Of a stretch of DNA of 64,000 nt, positions 11,480 through 21,800 are shown in pieces; position 1 is the first letter of the stretch, and each line of letters begins with the position of its first letter. Source of the DNA: Urechis unicinctus (lineage: Eukaryota > Annelida > Polychaeta > Xenopneusta > Urechidae); NCBI GenBank assembly GCA_034190875.2, contig CM067346.1:48502257-48566256 (forward strand), read 5' to 3'. Both the position numbers and the translations under genes were made by a program. The notes beneath the pieces were generated by a model. That model was not told the origin of the DNA and did no database searches. It was given only the letters and a program-made list of their open reading frames with translations.

Positions 11480-13833
11480 TGGTCATGAATAACAAGCATA
11501 TTCAGTAGAAGGAATTAATGTGTCCGGGAGAATGCACTCTACTTATTCTGTAAATAGTCCAGATTGTTTTATATTGAAGAAAAAGCACAGATTTCTAGTA
11601 TGATGTGATCGACGGCCTGCTGCAGCCGCATTTTCTAAGATCTGTGCGTTGGTGGTTCTGTATCCATATTATGCAGGTGCCATGCACGATCTACTACATC
11701 CCGGACATCAACAGCAATGACCAGAAGAAGAATCTTTTCCATCAAGTTATTGGCGCGACAATATACATAATAGACTGTATCGTATTTGTAAGACTGAAGC
11801 AACACTCCTGATGTCAGGGTTAATGGCGACAGGCCGCATTTAGTCATGTTTTATAGCAAAACTATAATCTTATGTGGAGGCTGTAAGATTTTGTGAACTA
11901 ATATAGAACTTTTGAGGGGATTCAAGTCCAAATATAATATTTCTGGTATTTGCAAAAAGAATTATTTCAATACATGCCTCATGGCGTTGCAGTAACCGAT
12001 AATTATATATCTGCTATGTTGACCTTCGCAGAACACCTCAGTATCGAGTCCAACATGATCAATAAAATGTGTGCGTGACATGCATTGTGCACAGTACTAG
12101 CTTCCCTCTCGTTTTGCAACTCATTTGTAACACGCACACAGCCAACTCATTGAAACGCAATGCATGTTCAAGTCAAGGTTCCTGGCATAACCCAGCACCT
12201 GTTGGATGGATAATTAGCGTAATGTAGCCTGTTGGCTGCGAACCATATCATCGCTTTGGATCAGTCGGTAAATCTCCTTCATCCCACACATTCTAGGCCC
12301 TGTTGAAGAAGGCATACATTAACTTATATTTGCACCTATTCACTAATTGACGACATTATGGTCATATTCATTACCTTTTCGAGACCCGTTCGGTGCTACA
12401 AAGAGGAAACTGAGCTGGTTGTCTTGAAATTTCTATTTTAAGTCTTGATTATTGAATGTGAATCGTAAGCAAGTATTAGCAAGCCATCTATTAGCTATGG
12501 TGCCTTGTGAGATATTACAACTTCCAATATCATCGTCATATTCCTTCCACTAGCATAAGATCTTCATAGCGATGTAAACTCATTAACTGTTTCCGACGAG
12601 TAATCTCGTCCATGCACTATCACCATGCATTGTTTTTGACGGGTAAACTCGTCAATGCACCCTCACCCATTTCGCAGCTGTTTCCACATAAAATTTGTGA
12701 AAAATAGTAAAATTCATGAATTTAATTGAACACAGGGGGAAAGTTAGGGGGTATTAAGTTACGGGGATAACTGCTTATGTTAATGCTAGAAGTACAAGCT
12801 GTAGATCGTCTGATTGGCGCCTGTAACCTTATTAAGACGTTATGGACCCTAGAAGACCATTAGTTTTCACGCGTGGTTGCAATCGGGTGTACTTCTAAGA
12901 TAGAACGTCTATACTCGACACATTGTAGCTGCACCGTGGCCTGATTATCGGCACACATTGAGCTCACTTACATATTGCGGTATTTATAGGGCCCTACGTT
13001 TTCAAAAACGAGGGGGACGTGATTACACATGCATATGTTGATATAATATTGCAGCAAAAACGTCACCGAACAGAAATGTCGTCCTTCTATTTGTCCAGCT
13101 TACTTCTATGCCAAAAGAATGGTTTTCTTATAGTCGGTCACAGCAAGTTACAAAGAAACAGATTATATCAAGTACACATACCGAAATAATTGGAAACTTT
13201 GGTTAGGCTTTTTAGTTAAAATTCTTATCGTGTCAATTAGATTCTCATATTATATTACAGTGCATGATATCTGCTTATTAAGAAGCCTTACATGATTTTG
13301 AATATATACTCACACTGGAAAATTTCTGTAAGTAACAGAAATCACATCAATGACATGCCGTTATGAGTATTTCATTATCGAACACCATCGAACAAATATG
13401 CGCTCGGACTGTTAATCGATTGCTTCTATGAAAGAAGAATAACTGTGGATATTTTTAGTTGAAGTTACCATGTTCTTCAAAGAAGCATAAGTTCATGGTA
13501 AAATACTCAAACGTTTAACCCAGCCAGAACAAGCATCTTCGCCACACGTTGAACTATTTTGCTGGCAGGCGAACGTCTCAAGTATAAGCATTTGAAGCCG
13601 CAAAAAATGAGACTTTTGTGTGATATATGCAGGATAACTGTGTAACACACCAAGACAAAATTACACTGCAGTCAGAAATCAACCAAGCAGTCCGTCGCAT
13701 AGCATTCACAAGGCTGACATCGTTGTAAGGCTGAGCAAATTACTTAACTTATGCACTGCAAGCCAACTGATGCTTAGGTTTTCCTTTGAAGCCAATTATA
13801 AGCAATGTGTACGTCACACAATTTTGTGGTCTA
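11480..13833. other. Unique AT-rich DNA up to the assembly gap
   Basis: No gene is recognised. The 68-70 codon frames overlapping each other at about 11605-11847 on opposite strands have no domain support. A short paired repeat at 12595-12653 is listed separately. Confidence 0.5.
12595..12653. repeat. Two short self-complementary blocks 43 bp apart
   Basis: gacgagtaatctcgtc (12595-12610) and gacgggtaaactcgtc (12638-12653) are each imperfect or perfect palindromes around gacgag/ctcgtc. Both are followed by (c/a)atgcac. They look like two units of a small repeat or a remnant of an inverted-repeat element. Confidence 0.7.
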
Positions 13834-13933
13834 NNNNNNNNNNNNNNNNNNNNNNNNNNNNNNNNNNNNNNNNNNNNNNNNNNNNNNNNNNNNNNNNNNN
13901 NNNNNNNNNNNNNNNNNNNNNNNNNNNNNNNNN
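13834..13933. other. Assembly gap of exactly 100 N
   Basis: The run of N is exactly 100 bases, the usual placeholder for a gap of unknown size. Sequence character changes across it: AT-rich unique DNA on the left, a YR-retrotransposon coding region entered mid-domain on the right. True adjacency of the two sides cannot be assumed. Confidence 0.98.
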
Positions 13934-14203
13934 AAACATCGGGGCTTGGCCAATCCATCTAACGCATATTTTTGTGCCGATGGCATCCACCTCAACAAAG
14001 CCAGCTACGAAAAATTCTTTGCCAGCATTCGTGGCGCGGTCATTCAAGCCTTTCGTTCCTATTCGCCCTACTTTTTTTCAGATGGAATGGGTCGTTGCAT
14101 CTATATTTTGAAATTTATCACTATTTCCACTCTGATCCTGTATGACAAGGCAGTAGCCTGTTGTCTTTTGATGGCATTTGCCATGCTATTACAAGTCAGT
14201 TGA
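13934..14203 (+). pseudogene. SGNH/GDSL-hydrolase C-terminal fragment (transposon-borne)
   Basis: The frame entered from the gap reads ...CADGIHLNKASYEKFF.. and ends near 14203. DGIHLN supplies the D-x-x-H pair of SGNH hydrolase block V, the catalytic Asp and His, followed by the usual hydrophobic C-terminal helix. The Ser, Gly and Asn blocks would lie in the N gap. After about 45 codons the sequence turns into low-complexity hydrophobic residues, which probably is not genuine protein. In the known family such enzymes act on ester bonds; the role in retrotransposons is unsettled. Placement before gag is unusual. Alternative: a fragment of a host SGNH gene, less likely given the adjacent retroelement. 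Confidence 0.65.
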
Positions 14204-14713
14204 CTGTGAACACTTCGTACTACTAATTTTCCAGGCACTACCTGTATTGTTCCAGGCCCCAACTAGACGCATATTCAAAATCACTTGTCAGATTTGTTTG
14301 TGTGATTGCCCCAATACCATGAGGTCGGGTTTTCACATACCAAAAAATCTCGAATTTAAATTCACCTTCAATTAATTGCACTTGGGGTTAACCATGTCCA
14401 ATTTGTTCGGCCTGTTGGGGTCTGTGTTTCAAAACGATGCTTTTAGCAGTATTATTGTCCGTATTTGGCTCAGATTTTCAAACATTGCATTGGTATGTTG
14501 CCATATCATTACTGGTTGTTGTTGATCATATAGCACTGGTTCAGCCATGGGGTTGCCGTGCATTCGTGATTCAATAAAGTTGTTCTGTGTTTATTATCGC
14601 TGCATAGCTAGTGAATTCAAAATTGACTTCATGATTTCTTCAACAAGTCGGCATGTGTTCTTTCAATTTTTGTTGTGCCTATTTTACTGCCCCACCATAA
14701 TATATTTTTCAGG

Positions 14714-15469
14714 ATGCCTCCCATCAAAGGCAAGTCCAAGGGCCGCAAGACGGCCAGTAAGGTCCACACGATCCGTGGTGCTACAACAGCGCCCATTTAT
14801 GCTCTTGCTACTTCCAATTGTCCGCTCGCCCCAAGCAGCTCCTGCCTCCAATTTCCCTCCTTATCCACCGTCAGCTCCTATCCAAGAATTCCATTAGGAT
14901 AAAGAGACAATCTTGGATGGAATAGACGCACGAATGAAGGCAAATGACCTAAAACCGTTTTAACTCAACCACTTCCCCCACGCCTGCGACAGCCACAGTT
15001 ACTCAACTGGCTGAACCTGCTCCAGAGCTGCCAGTACAGCATCCAAACCCCTTGGCCACATCCATCAAAGCGGCTTTAACAAATCTTGTTGAAGCACAAG
15101 GTAAGCGTAAGGAAGTACCCAATCGAGTACCAATGAGTACCGAGGCTGATCAATCCCTTCCCGCTGGCATGATTCAGCACAGGGATCCAAAACCTGACCA
15201 AAACTCTGAGACAGGAAGCATGGCGTCATTACAACGACAATTTTCGCTGGGCTAAACAATATAACCCAGCCTTACAGCGGGGTCAACTGGACCTGGAAAT
15301 CTACTCGGAGGCCTCATTAATAGGCATGAAGGCCCTCATAAAATCATCTAAACCCAACCAAACTTCCTCTGCCCAGTCCATTCGCCAAACACCTGCTGGA
15401 TATTCAAAAGATCCTGTAGATGTGACAACAAAACCTGTCGTTTCACGCAAACTCAAACCCAAATTCTAG
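14714..15469 (+). pseudogene. Gag-like ORF of the YR retrotransposon, frameshifted
   Basis: The likely start is ATG at 14714, giving MPPIKGKSKGRKTASK, a basic Lys/Arg/Ser-rich N-terminus. A Pro/Ala-rich linker follows, but only after a frameshift near 14830. A stop lies before DKETILDGIDARMKAND, and a middle part runs at 15052-15255. A second frameshift near 15200 leads into WRHYNDNFRWAKQYNPAL and ends at TAG 15467-15469. A basic N-terminus plus a Trp/aromatic-rich C-terminal block upstream of the RT is the expected form of YR-element Gag. At least two frameshifts and one stop make it non-functional. No zinc knuckle is seen. Confidence 0.65.
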
Positions 15470-15533
15470 TAAATACACTTTACATATATGTGCATGGGTA
15501 TGACCATTCGCTTTACCACAAAATTGTTCAAGG

Positions 15534-16453
15534 CTTCCTCCAGGGTTTTCGAATAGGTTTTCAGGGTCCAAAATTTAATCAATTTTCACAAAACCACTCT
15601 TCAGTTTCACAACATTTTTCGTAAGTAAAAAAGATGCCCCTCCTTTTCTGTGTGTCCCCAATAGGGGTAGTGCCCAAAAAAGAACCTGGAAAGTTCCGTC
15701 TTATTAATGATCTGTTGTTTCCACTGGAAAATTCCATAACTTCTGTCATAGATCCAAACCAATATGAAAATTTAGATGTCGTAATAACAATCATCCAGTC
15801 TTACGGCAAAGGAACACTTTTGGCAAAATGTGACATAGAAGAAGCCTTACGAATCATTCTTATTTACCCAGATGACTGGCATCTGTTTGGTTTGCAAGTC
15901 AAATCATAAGCACCACCATATTTCTATCAATAAAGAGGCCCGTCCGGACATGCAAGCATGGTTAGCTTTTCTTGAAAATGACAATGGTACTTCAATCTTC
16001 CTTCACAACACTTGGTCGTATAGTGACTTTCTCAGTCGCATCATATGCCATTGGTTTAGCTGCTGTATTTTTTTAGCGGTGGTTTGCCAACCCTTGACCT
16101 GTCCATTTACAACATCAATCATTAGCGTTCAAGGAGCTTTTTCCTATTGTCCTTGGCTTACAGCTATGGGGTAACTCACTTCAAAAGTCCTATTTAAAAC
16201 TGACAATAATTCGGTTGTTGACAGCGTCAATAAGCAGAGTTCAAAAGGTACTATGATCAGGGTTTTTGGTTCGTCGTTTAGTTGTTTCGGCTGTACAATT
16301 TAACAGCCTTTTTACAGCAGAACATGTTCCAGGTTATACCAACGTTTTCTCTGACAAACTATCCCGTTTTAAGTTCCAGGAGGCCAGACTGCTGGCGCCA
16401 TGGCTTGATCGCAATCCCTCAACAATTCCTCCATCTCTATTGTCTCTTTGCTA
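15534..16453 (+). pseudogene. Reverse transcriptase-RNase H with the RT core deleted
   Basis: RT begins near 15534 (GFLQGFRIGFQGPKF). A longer open stretch at 15634-15909 has SPIGVVPKKEPGKFRLI and LLAKCDIEEALRI, the latter holding the motif-A aspartate. After HLFGLQ (about 15895) the text jumps directly to the post-palm block DMQAWLAFLENDNGTSIF (about 15950-16000). The segment that should hold the YxDD catalytic box is missing. RNase H follows in three frames: KELFPIVLGLQLWG (16131-16172), DNNSVVDSVNKQSSK (16202-16246) and EHVPGYTNVFSDKLSRFKF (16321-16377). The last matches the H-x-P-G-x-x-N...D-x-L-S-R tail of DIRS-type RNase H. It is clearly non-functional. Confidence 0.88.
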
Positions 16454-16539
16454 AGGGCCTTGCACCTGTCTCTTAAGCTGTTTACCTGTCCAAATATGTT
16501 TCTTTTTGTCACTCTGTTTGCGGCACAGCCGAATTCTGT

Positions 16540-16889
16540 CCTGCAGATAGTGACAAACTCTTGTCTTTCATCACGCACACTGTGCCTTTTGGCCATTCGC
16601 CATCATCCATCCAAATCTATGCTGCGGCTATTTGTTACTTTAACAATTTATTGGGCTTCACGACTCAGGAGTCCTCTTTTCATTTAAAAAAGCTTATGTC
16701 AGGAATACAGAGAGAGAGAGAGAGTGTCCTGTAACATCCACAAAGACCACATCTCACCTCGGTTTGCTTCAACAGTTAATTTGCGCTCTTCTGAACCACG
16801 TCAAATCCTCCTATATGTCTTTCCTATTTCGTATAATGTTCCTGCTGTCTTTCTATGCTTTTCTGCGTATCGGAGAAATAGCAGTTTGA
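16540..16889 (+). pseudogene. Tyrosine recombinase N-terminal half, truncated
   Basis: The core-binding (SAM-like) part reads SDKLLSFITHT, then SSIQIYAAAICYFNNLLGF, then SSFHLKKLMSGIQR. A GA dinucleotide run at about 16709-16723 breaks the frame. The catalytic domain resumes at 16761 with GLLQQLICALLNHV and reaches SFYAFLRIGEIAV at 16848-16886. The Arg of LRIGE (codon 16866-16868) corresponds to the box I catalytic arginine. A stop follows at once (16887-16889). Box II (H-x-x-R) and the nucleophilic Tyr are absent because unrelated LINE sequence begins there. In intact elements this enzyme integrates the circular DNA intermediate. Confidence 0.85.
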
Positions 16890-18130
16890 AACATGTCTTA
16901 CTTCTTTGAAGACAAATGTGCATTGCGCCGTCGAATTAGATTGTTTGAATCCGAATTGCAAGTTACTTGTCTGAGGAATATCAGTATAACATTCAATCAA
17001 AATATTGTCAAGTAATTTACCTTCTACGCTACTGATGGCTATGGATCGGTAGTTTTCGCTAATATTTATCGATTTCTTCCTATTCTTGGGGATAGGGACC
17101 AGTGTGGATAGCAACATACCCTCGGGGGAATACATATGTGACATCATAACGCTAAATAACAATGACAAATGTATAAACAGTTCATCGCAGCCATTTATGA
17201 TATTATCAGATCACAATGAGTTCATTACATCACATTTTCCTATCTTTAGCCTACCCACTGCCCTTTTCACTTGATCTACATTTACTGAGTGAGCAGCGGT
17301 ACAATTGCTTACGTTGCACTTGTAATAGATATCCATTGAGAGAAGCTCCTGAACTTCTGAAAATTCAGATTTGTCGTAAGATACGCTGTTAAACAATTCT
17401 TCGTATTTGTCCTGAAACAAAGAGCAGATACCTTCGTCCACTTGAACGTTATCAACGACAGACGGCACAGATGCCGATTTTGGAATTTACTTGTTCACCT
17501 CCTGTCAGAAATCCCGCTCATCATCATTGAGCAGAGGATTCGCCATGTTCTTGGTTGCGGATTACGCTGCGTAAAACACGCTTGTATTCCCCTTTAGTTT
17601 TGCATTTAATGTCTTTAAGGATACCAACACACAGGCTCTCATTTTCCACCCATTAGCGTAACCAGAATGTCGATCTTTCGTTAGCTAGAGCGAAGTGTTC
17701 GCCACAACCCGCTATTCTCTTTCGGCCACCTTTTGCCAAAGAGCTGCGGATTCCAGCTTGCACATATACATTGATTATATCATTAAAGTATTTGTCATTC
17801 ATTTCATTGTGCGTTTTACAACCAGATGTGGTACATGTCGCAACATATGTTGGTAGTTTATCATTTAACAAAATACCGCTGAAGTAGCTGATGCCATTTT
17901 CAACGGCAGTAGACCACTTAATCTAACTGGATATGCTACGTTTCGGTTTACGTTTCTTTGAAACATTAACATTCGAACTCAGAAAAACAGGGCTATTGTC
18001 AGATATGTTGTCCACATCATGAGTACATGTATATCTTAAGACTAACGGCAATATATTTTCAGATTAAATGAAATGAGCCAAAACGGATCTGGCATTAGAC
18101 AAATGTAGCTCTCTTAGGTGAAATCAATGA
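16890..18130 (-). mobile_element. Decayed non-LTR retrotransposon (CR1/L2/Jockey-type LINE) fragment
   Basis: Read on the minus strand from about 18130 to 16890. The endonuclease C-terminus comes first (HDVDNISDNSPVFLSSNVNV, about 18025-17965). Next is the linker (KTHNEMNDKYFNDIINVYV ... SLAKGGRKRIAGCGEHFA ... FWLR, ending at 17653). A spacer around 17530 reads NPLLNDDERDF. The reverse-transcriptase N-terminus follows. Stops and frameshifts occur throughout. The element is cut in RT before the catalytic palm motifs, exactly where the YR recombinase ends. Clade cannot be fixed from this part; the linker pattern is of the CR1-like kind. Confidence 0.85.
16893..17468 (-). pseudogene. LINE reverse transcriptase N-terminal part
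   Basis: From 17468 the frame runs through VCSLF-type pre-RT sequence (ICSLFQDKYEELFNSVSY, then VDQVKRAVGRLKIGKCDV), has one in-frame stop at about 17210, and continues as LSLLFSVMMSHMYSPEG, LVPIPKNRKKSIN and ENYRSIAISSVEGKLLDN. The last block is the RT motif usually seen as N-Y-R-x-I-(S/T)-L-x-S. LQFGFKQSNSTAQC then matches the QxGF/STxxA motif. Protein similarity ends at VFKEV, about 16895. The FADD catalytic box and 3' tail are absent. Further open frame below 16890 is just the reverse of the recombinase sequence. Confidence 0.85.
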
Positions 18131-18281
18131 CACTTGATAATATTTGATGAAACGCGCCAAAGATACATTACAAAGCAAGGGGTACAATGCGATTGCCGCT
18201 TAGAAAACGGGTTCATTATCGGAGATAGATATATTTGAAACAGTGAAAGAATACACCCATGAACATACACACGCCAAGGCA

Positions 18282-18325
18282 GATATATATATATATATAT
18301 ATAGATATAGAGATAGATAGAGAGA

Positions 18326-18357
<32 letters not shown>

Positions 18358-18366
18358 TAGATATAT

Positions 18367-18400
<34 letters not shown>

Positions 18401-18715
18401 TATAGACTATATAGAGATAGATATATAGAGAGAGATATAGATCTATGAGATTTATCTCTATCTGATCTATATCTCTGTATATATATAGAGAGAGAGAAAT
18501 ATATCCCTCTCTCTGTTTATATATGTAGATTTATGTATATATATATATTTATAACGTTTATATGTAGATATGTCTCTATATATATGTATATATATATAAA
18601 TATGCATATATCTATACATATATATATATATATATGAACATCTCTCTATTCTATATATCTACATAGATATATCTTTGTATATATCTATCTATATATATAT
18701 ATGTTCATATATATA

Positions 18716-18764
<49 letters not shown>

Positions 18765-18775
18765 CTATATATATA

Positions 18776-18803
<28 letters not shown>
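18282..18803. repeat. Compound (TA)n/(GA)n microsatellite
   Basis: Mixed tata and gaga runs with short interruptions occupy the segment. A 74-codon frame made almost only of I, Y and S is a translation of the repeat, not a gene. Confidence 0.97.
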
Positions 18804-18811
<8 letters not shown>

Positions 18812-21800
18812 TACAAACATATTCCGACGCAATGCCGGATTACGTGTACCTAATAAACACATTTACTGCGAGTGTGACATGACAATCTCCGTGCATTGAT
18901 TTTAGAGCTGCTTGAATTTGTTGTTCCACACATCGGGCTCTAGTAAAATGTGTTTATATTGATCGATATGGCTTTAGTCTGAATGCGTGATAAATTATGC
19001 AGGTTGAGCGATATAGGGTCTGCATTGAATTGACAATGCTGAATCAGAATGTTAACACTGCCCCTCTTCATTTACAGCAGTAGGGCAAAACCAACCATAC
19101 GCGCCTTTAGAAATTTATTGAGATGAGTTGCAGATAATTATCGTCTGCGACATTTTTTATATCGCTTCTCATTTACACCAATCAGTTCTATATGTAGATA
19201 TCGGACATATCGTGTGTGTTTTGTGGTATTTTCGATGCCATCCCTTGGCGGAAAATATGTATTATTGTAGAGGGGGATAAAAGTATGTAATTGGATATCC
19301 CAAATCCTTATGTTTGACATATACTACCTCGTTTATTCAGCGCCGTGTTCAATGTGGTGATTGACTATTTTATGCTGACATTGATGAAAAACTAAAATCT
19401 CCTGTATATCAGGCTGCCTATCCGATTGCAAAGTAAACGAGGGTAACATGCTTAATTGCATTATATTATTCTAACCATAATGCATACTTGATAGCTGTGC
19501 AAGTATCCAAACATCTGAACACTGCAAAATAAATTCATAATGTTCCACATCTGATTGATTGCTTCGGAAGCTGATTGTGGTATTGGCAAAAGATAATAAC
19601 ATAGATGACGATCAAAATAAGGCGAAGTGAAATCTTGGGCAGAGCGACATCACCGCACTGTCAGGACCATATAAACTTGCGGCATCCACCTAAGTGTATG
19701 ATAAGGAACTGTATATACGTGCCTAATGCCGACGTTTCCCCGAGCGAGGGACACAATCATTGTACGTTTAAGGTGATAATGCGGTTATGCAAAGGAGAAA
19801 ACGATAATCAATCGGTTCCAGGTCAGGTGACCCCGCTCGTTCTTTGTGCGATCGAGCGGCATGGATCGGCGCGCTACTTACACGACATTTCAAGATGTGG
19901 ACAATCAGGCGCGGATAAATCTTTTTTTGTTTCGTGCATCGCCTAAATGCTGGCGTAAACCGTCGTCAGAGCATCGTCAACTGCAACAGCAGCCAAGCAG
20001 TTCCCGGGTCGGCGAACACATGCTTTGGCGGGAATTTAGATCGGTAATCATCGCGCTATGCAAGATGGAAGTCGCACCATTTTAAAGGTCAGTCAGAGGA
20101 GCGAATGCTGAATCGGCTAGACTTGAACAGCTGTAAGCAAGTGGATGCATCCATACTGATAATGAAAAGATCATGTGGCACATACCAACCATGTGGTGCG
20201 ACTTCGACCCACTTTGTATCTCTTCGTTTTATAAGCATGTATTTTACTGAGCACATTACACCGCATTTCTGAGAAATAACAATAAAAACTTTTCCGTTGG
20301 TTTCAATCGCGCAAATGGGATATTTTAGCTTCGTTAAGCAACCTATTATAATTTTTTGCATCTAACAAATTCTCTGAATGATTTGTCTTTTTGTACATCA
20401 CCTGTGCATGAGTTACCATCATATAAGACTCTGCCACAATATACCATGCCCTGATCACATGATATCAAAGGACGAAAACAATATCGGTTTTTTTGCGCGA
20501 TGCCCGAATCGTTGCGTTCTAATATCCATAAATTAGATATTCAATTATGTACATCGAACTAGATCAGGAACCAATCAGACACTCTTATTCGACTGACTCA
20601 AGCGTGCTGCTCCCTGGACCTACGGAAAAGCGTTCACATCATACCGCGGTCGTTGCCATAACCTCCGCGAGACTCCCTTTAGCAGGTACACGTATAATTG
20701 ACCTTACCTCATCATAGGCAATGGAGCCATTGATATCGGCTAGGTGGTTAGAAACATCATCGTCTGTGCATAACGGGGTCATGAACGCATAAAGCACCAG
20801 TACAATGATGCAATATCGGGGTTCATTTCCTGCTGCGGTGCGTTGGAGTTGAAATTTCTATCTGTATGTTGTCGAAATTATAATGATCAACATTCTTGAT
20901 GCACAATAATTGTGATAACCAAGCAGCTGAGCGCGCCAGATTTACTTAACAGATTTGTACACTCGGTGCCATGCGCCCGTACTAATTAATTTCGTTTTCG
21001 TTTTGAATATAAATTTGCGACAAATGAATTCATATAACTGATATATTATCAAAATAGTATTACGGTTTCAGATTAATTTGGCTTAAACATGGTGAGAATG
21101 GGACTCCTCGTTGCTATATGTTGGCTGAGAATGTTCGCCAATACAACAAATCCATTGAACCCTTGTTGCTCTTATTTGAAGCATCCAGACAACAAATCTA
21201 TTGTGAAACCTTGTGGTTATCCTTTGAGGCATCCAGACAAATGTTTATGACAGTTGTAGATCATTTGGAGGGTGCACCCGCTTCATCGACATAACCCGGT
21301 TAAATAAAGTTTATTAAACCAGATATTGATGATTGCAGTACAATGTAAAGTACAGACTATGTTAGCGCGCTGGCGTGCGTTATGATGATATCAAAGAGCC
21401 TGGCTCTGCACGGCTATTTTAGTAAAGCACAAATTCTTGTGAATTTTTCAAAGAGCCTGCTGGGTGTCACTGTAGTTTGCGTGCGTACTAACAGCTCAAA
21501 TCGTAGTTGTTACATCTTTTCTAGGTGCGACAGCAACCGGAGATATTGCGTATTGCATGCATTTTTACCTTATTACCCGACGGTTATTTGACATAAGTAG
21601 AAGTTAGATGAGACCGTCTTCCGTCTACATATTCAGAACAAAGCTCTTTGGCGGTTAAGTGCTTCAACTAAGCCTTTGATAAAAGTCATAAACGAGTAAT
21701 ATGCGGAAGCCCTTTTTCTTTTGCGGCAACGAGCTGATGCCTTAATGGTTTGCTGGATACTCAATTTAAAAGATCCCTTTGACGCAGCCATATAACTTGA

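Larger units (their letters stand above)
13934..16889 (+). mobile_element. Decayed Ngaro/DIRS-like tyrosine-recombinase retrotransposon
   Basis: In plus-strand order this region carries an SGNH-hydrolase C-terminus, a Gag-like ORF, a reverse transcriptase-RNase H, and a tyrosine-recombinase N-terminal part. This domain set is typical of YR retrotransposons. SGNH/GDSL-type hydrolases are known from Ngaro-group elements, and the RT and RNase H motifs fit DIRS/Ngaro. All ORFs carry frameshifts, stops or deletions, so the copy is dead. The 5' side is lost in the gap. The 3' side stops after recombinase block I, where a LINE fragment begins. Split direct repeats or inverted termini expected of the group could not be found. 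The SGNH piece lies upstream of gag, so it may be the 3' end of a preceding copy rather than part of the same element. Confidence 0.85.
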
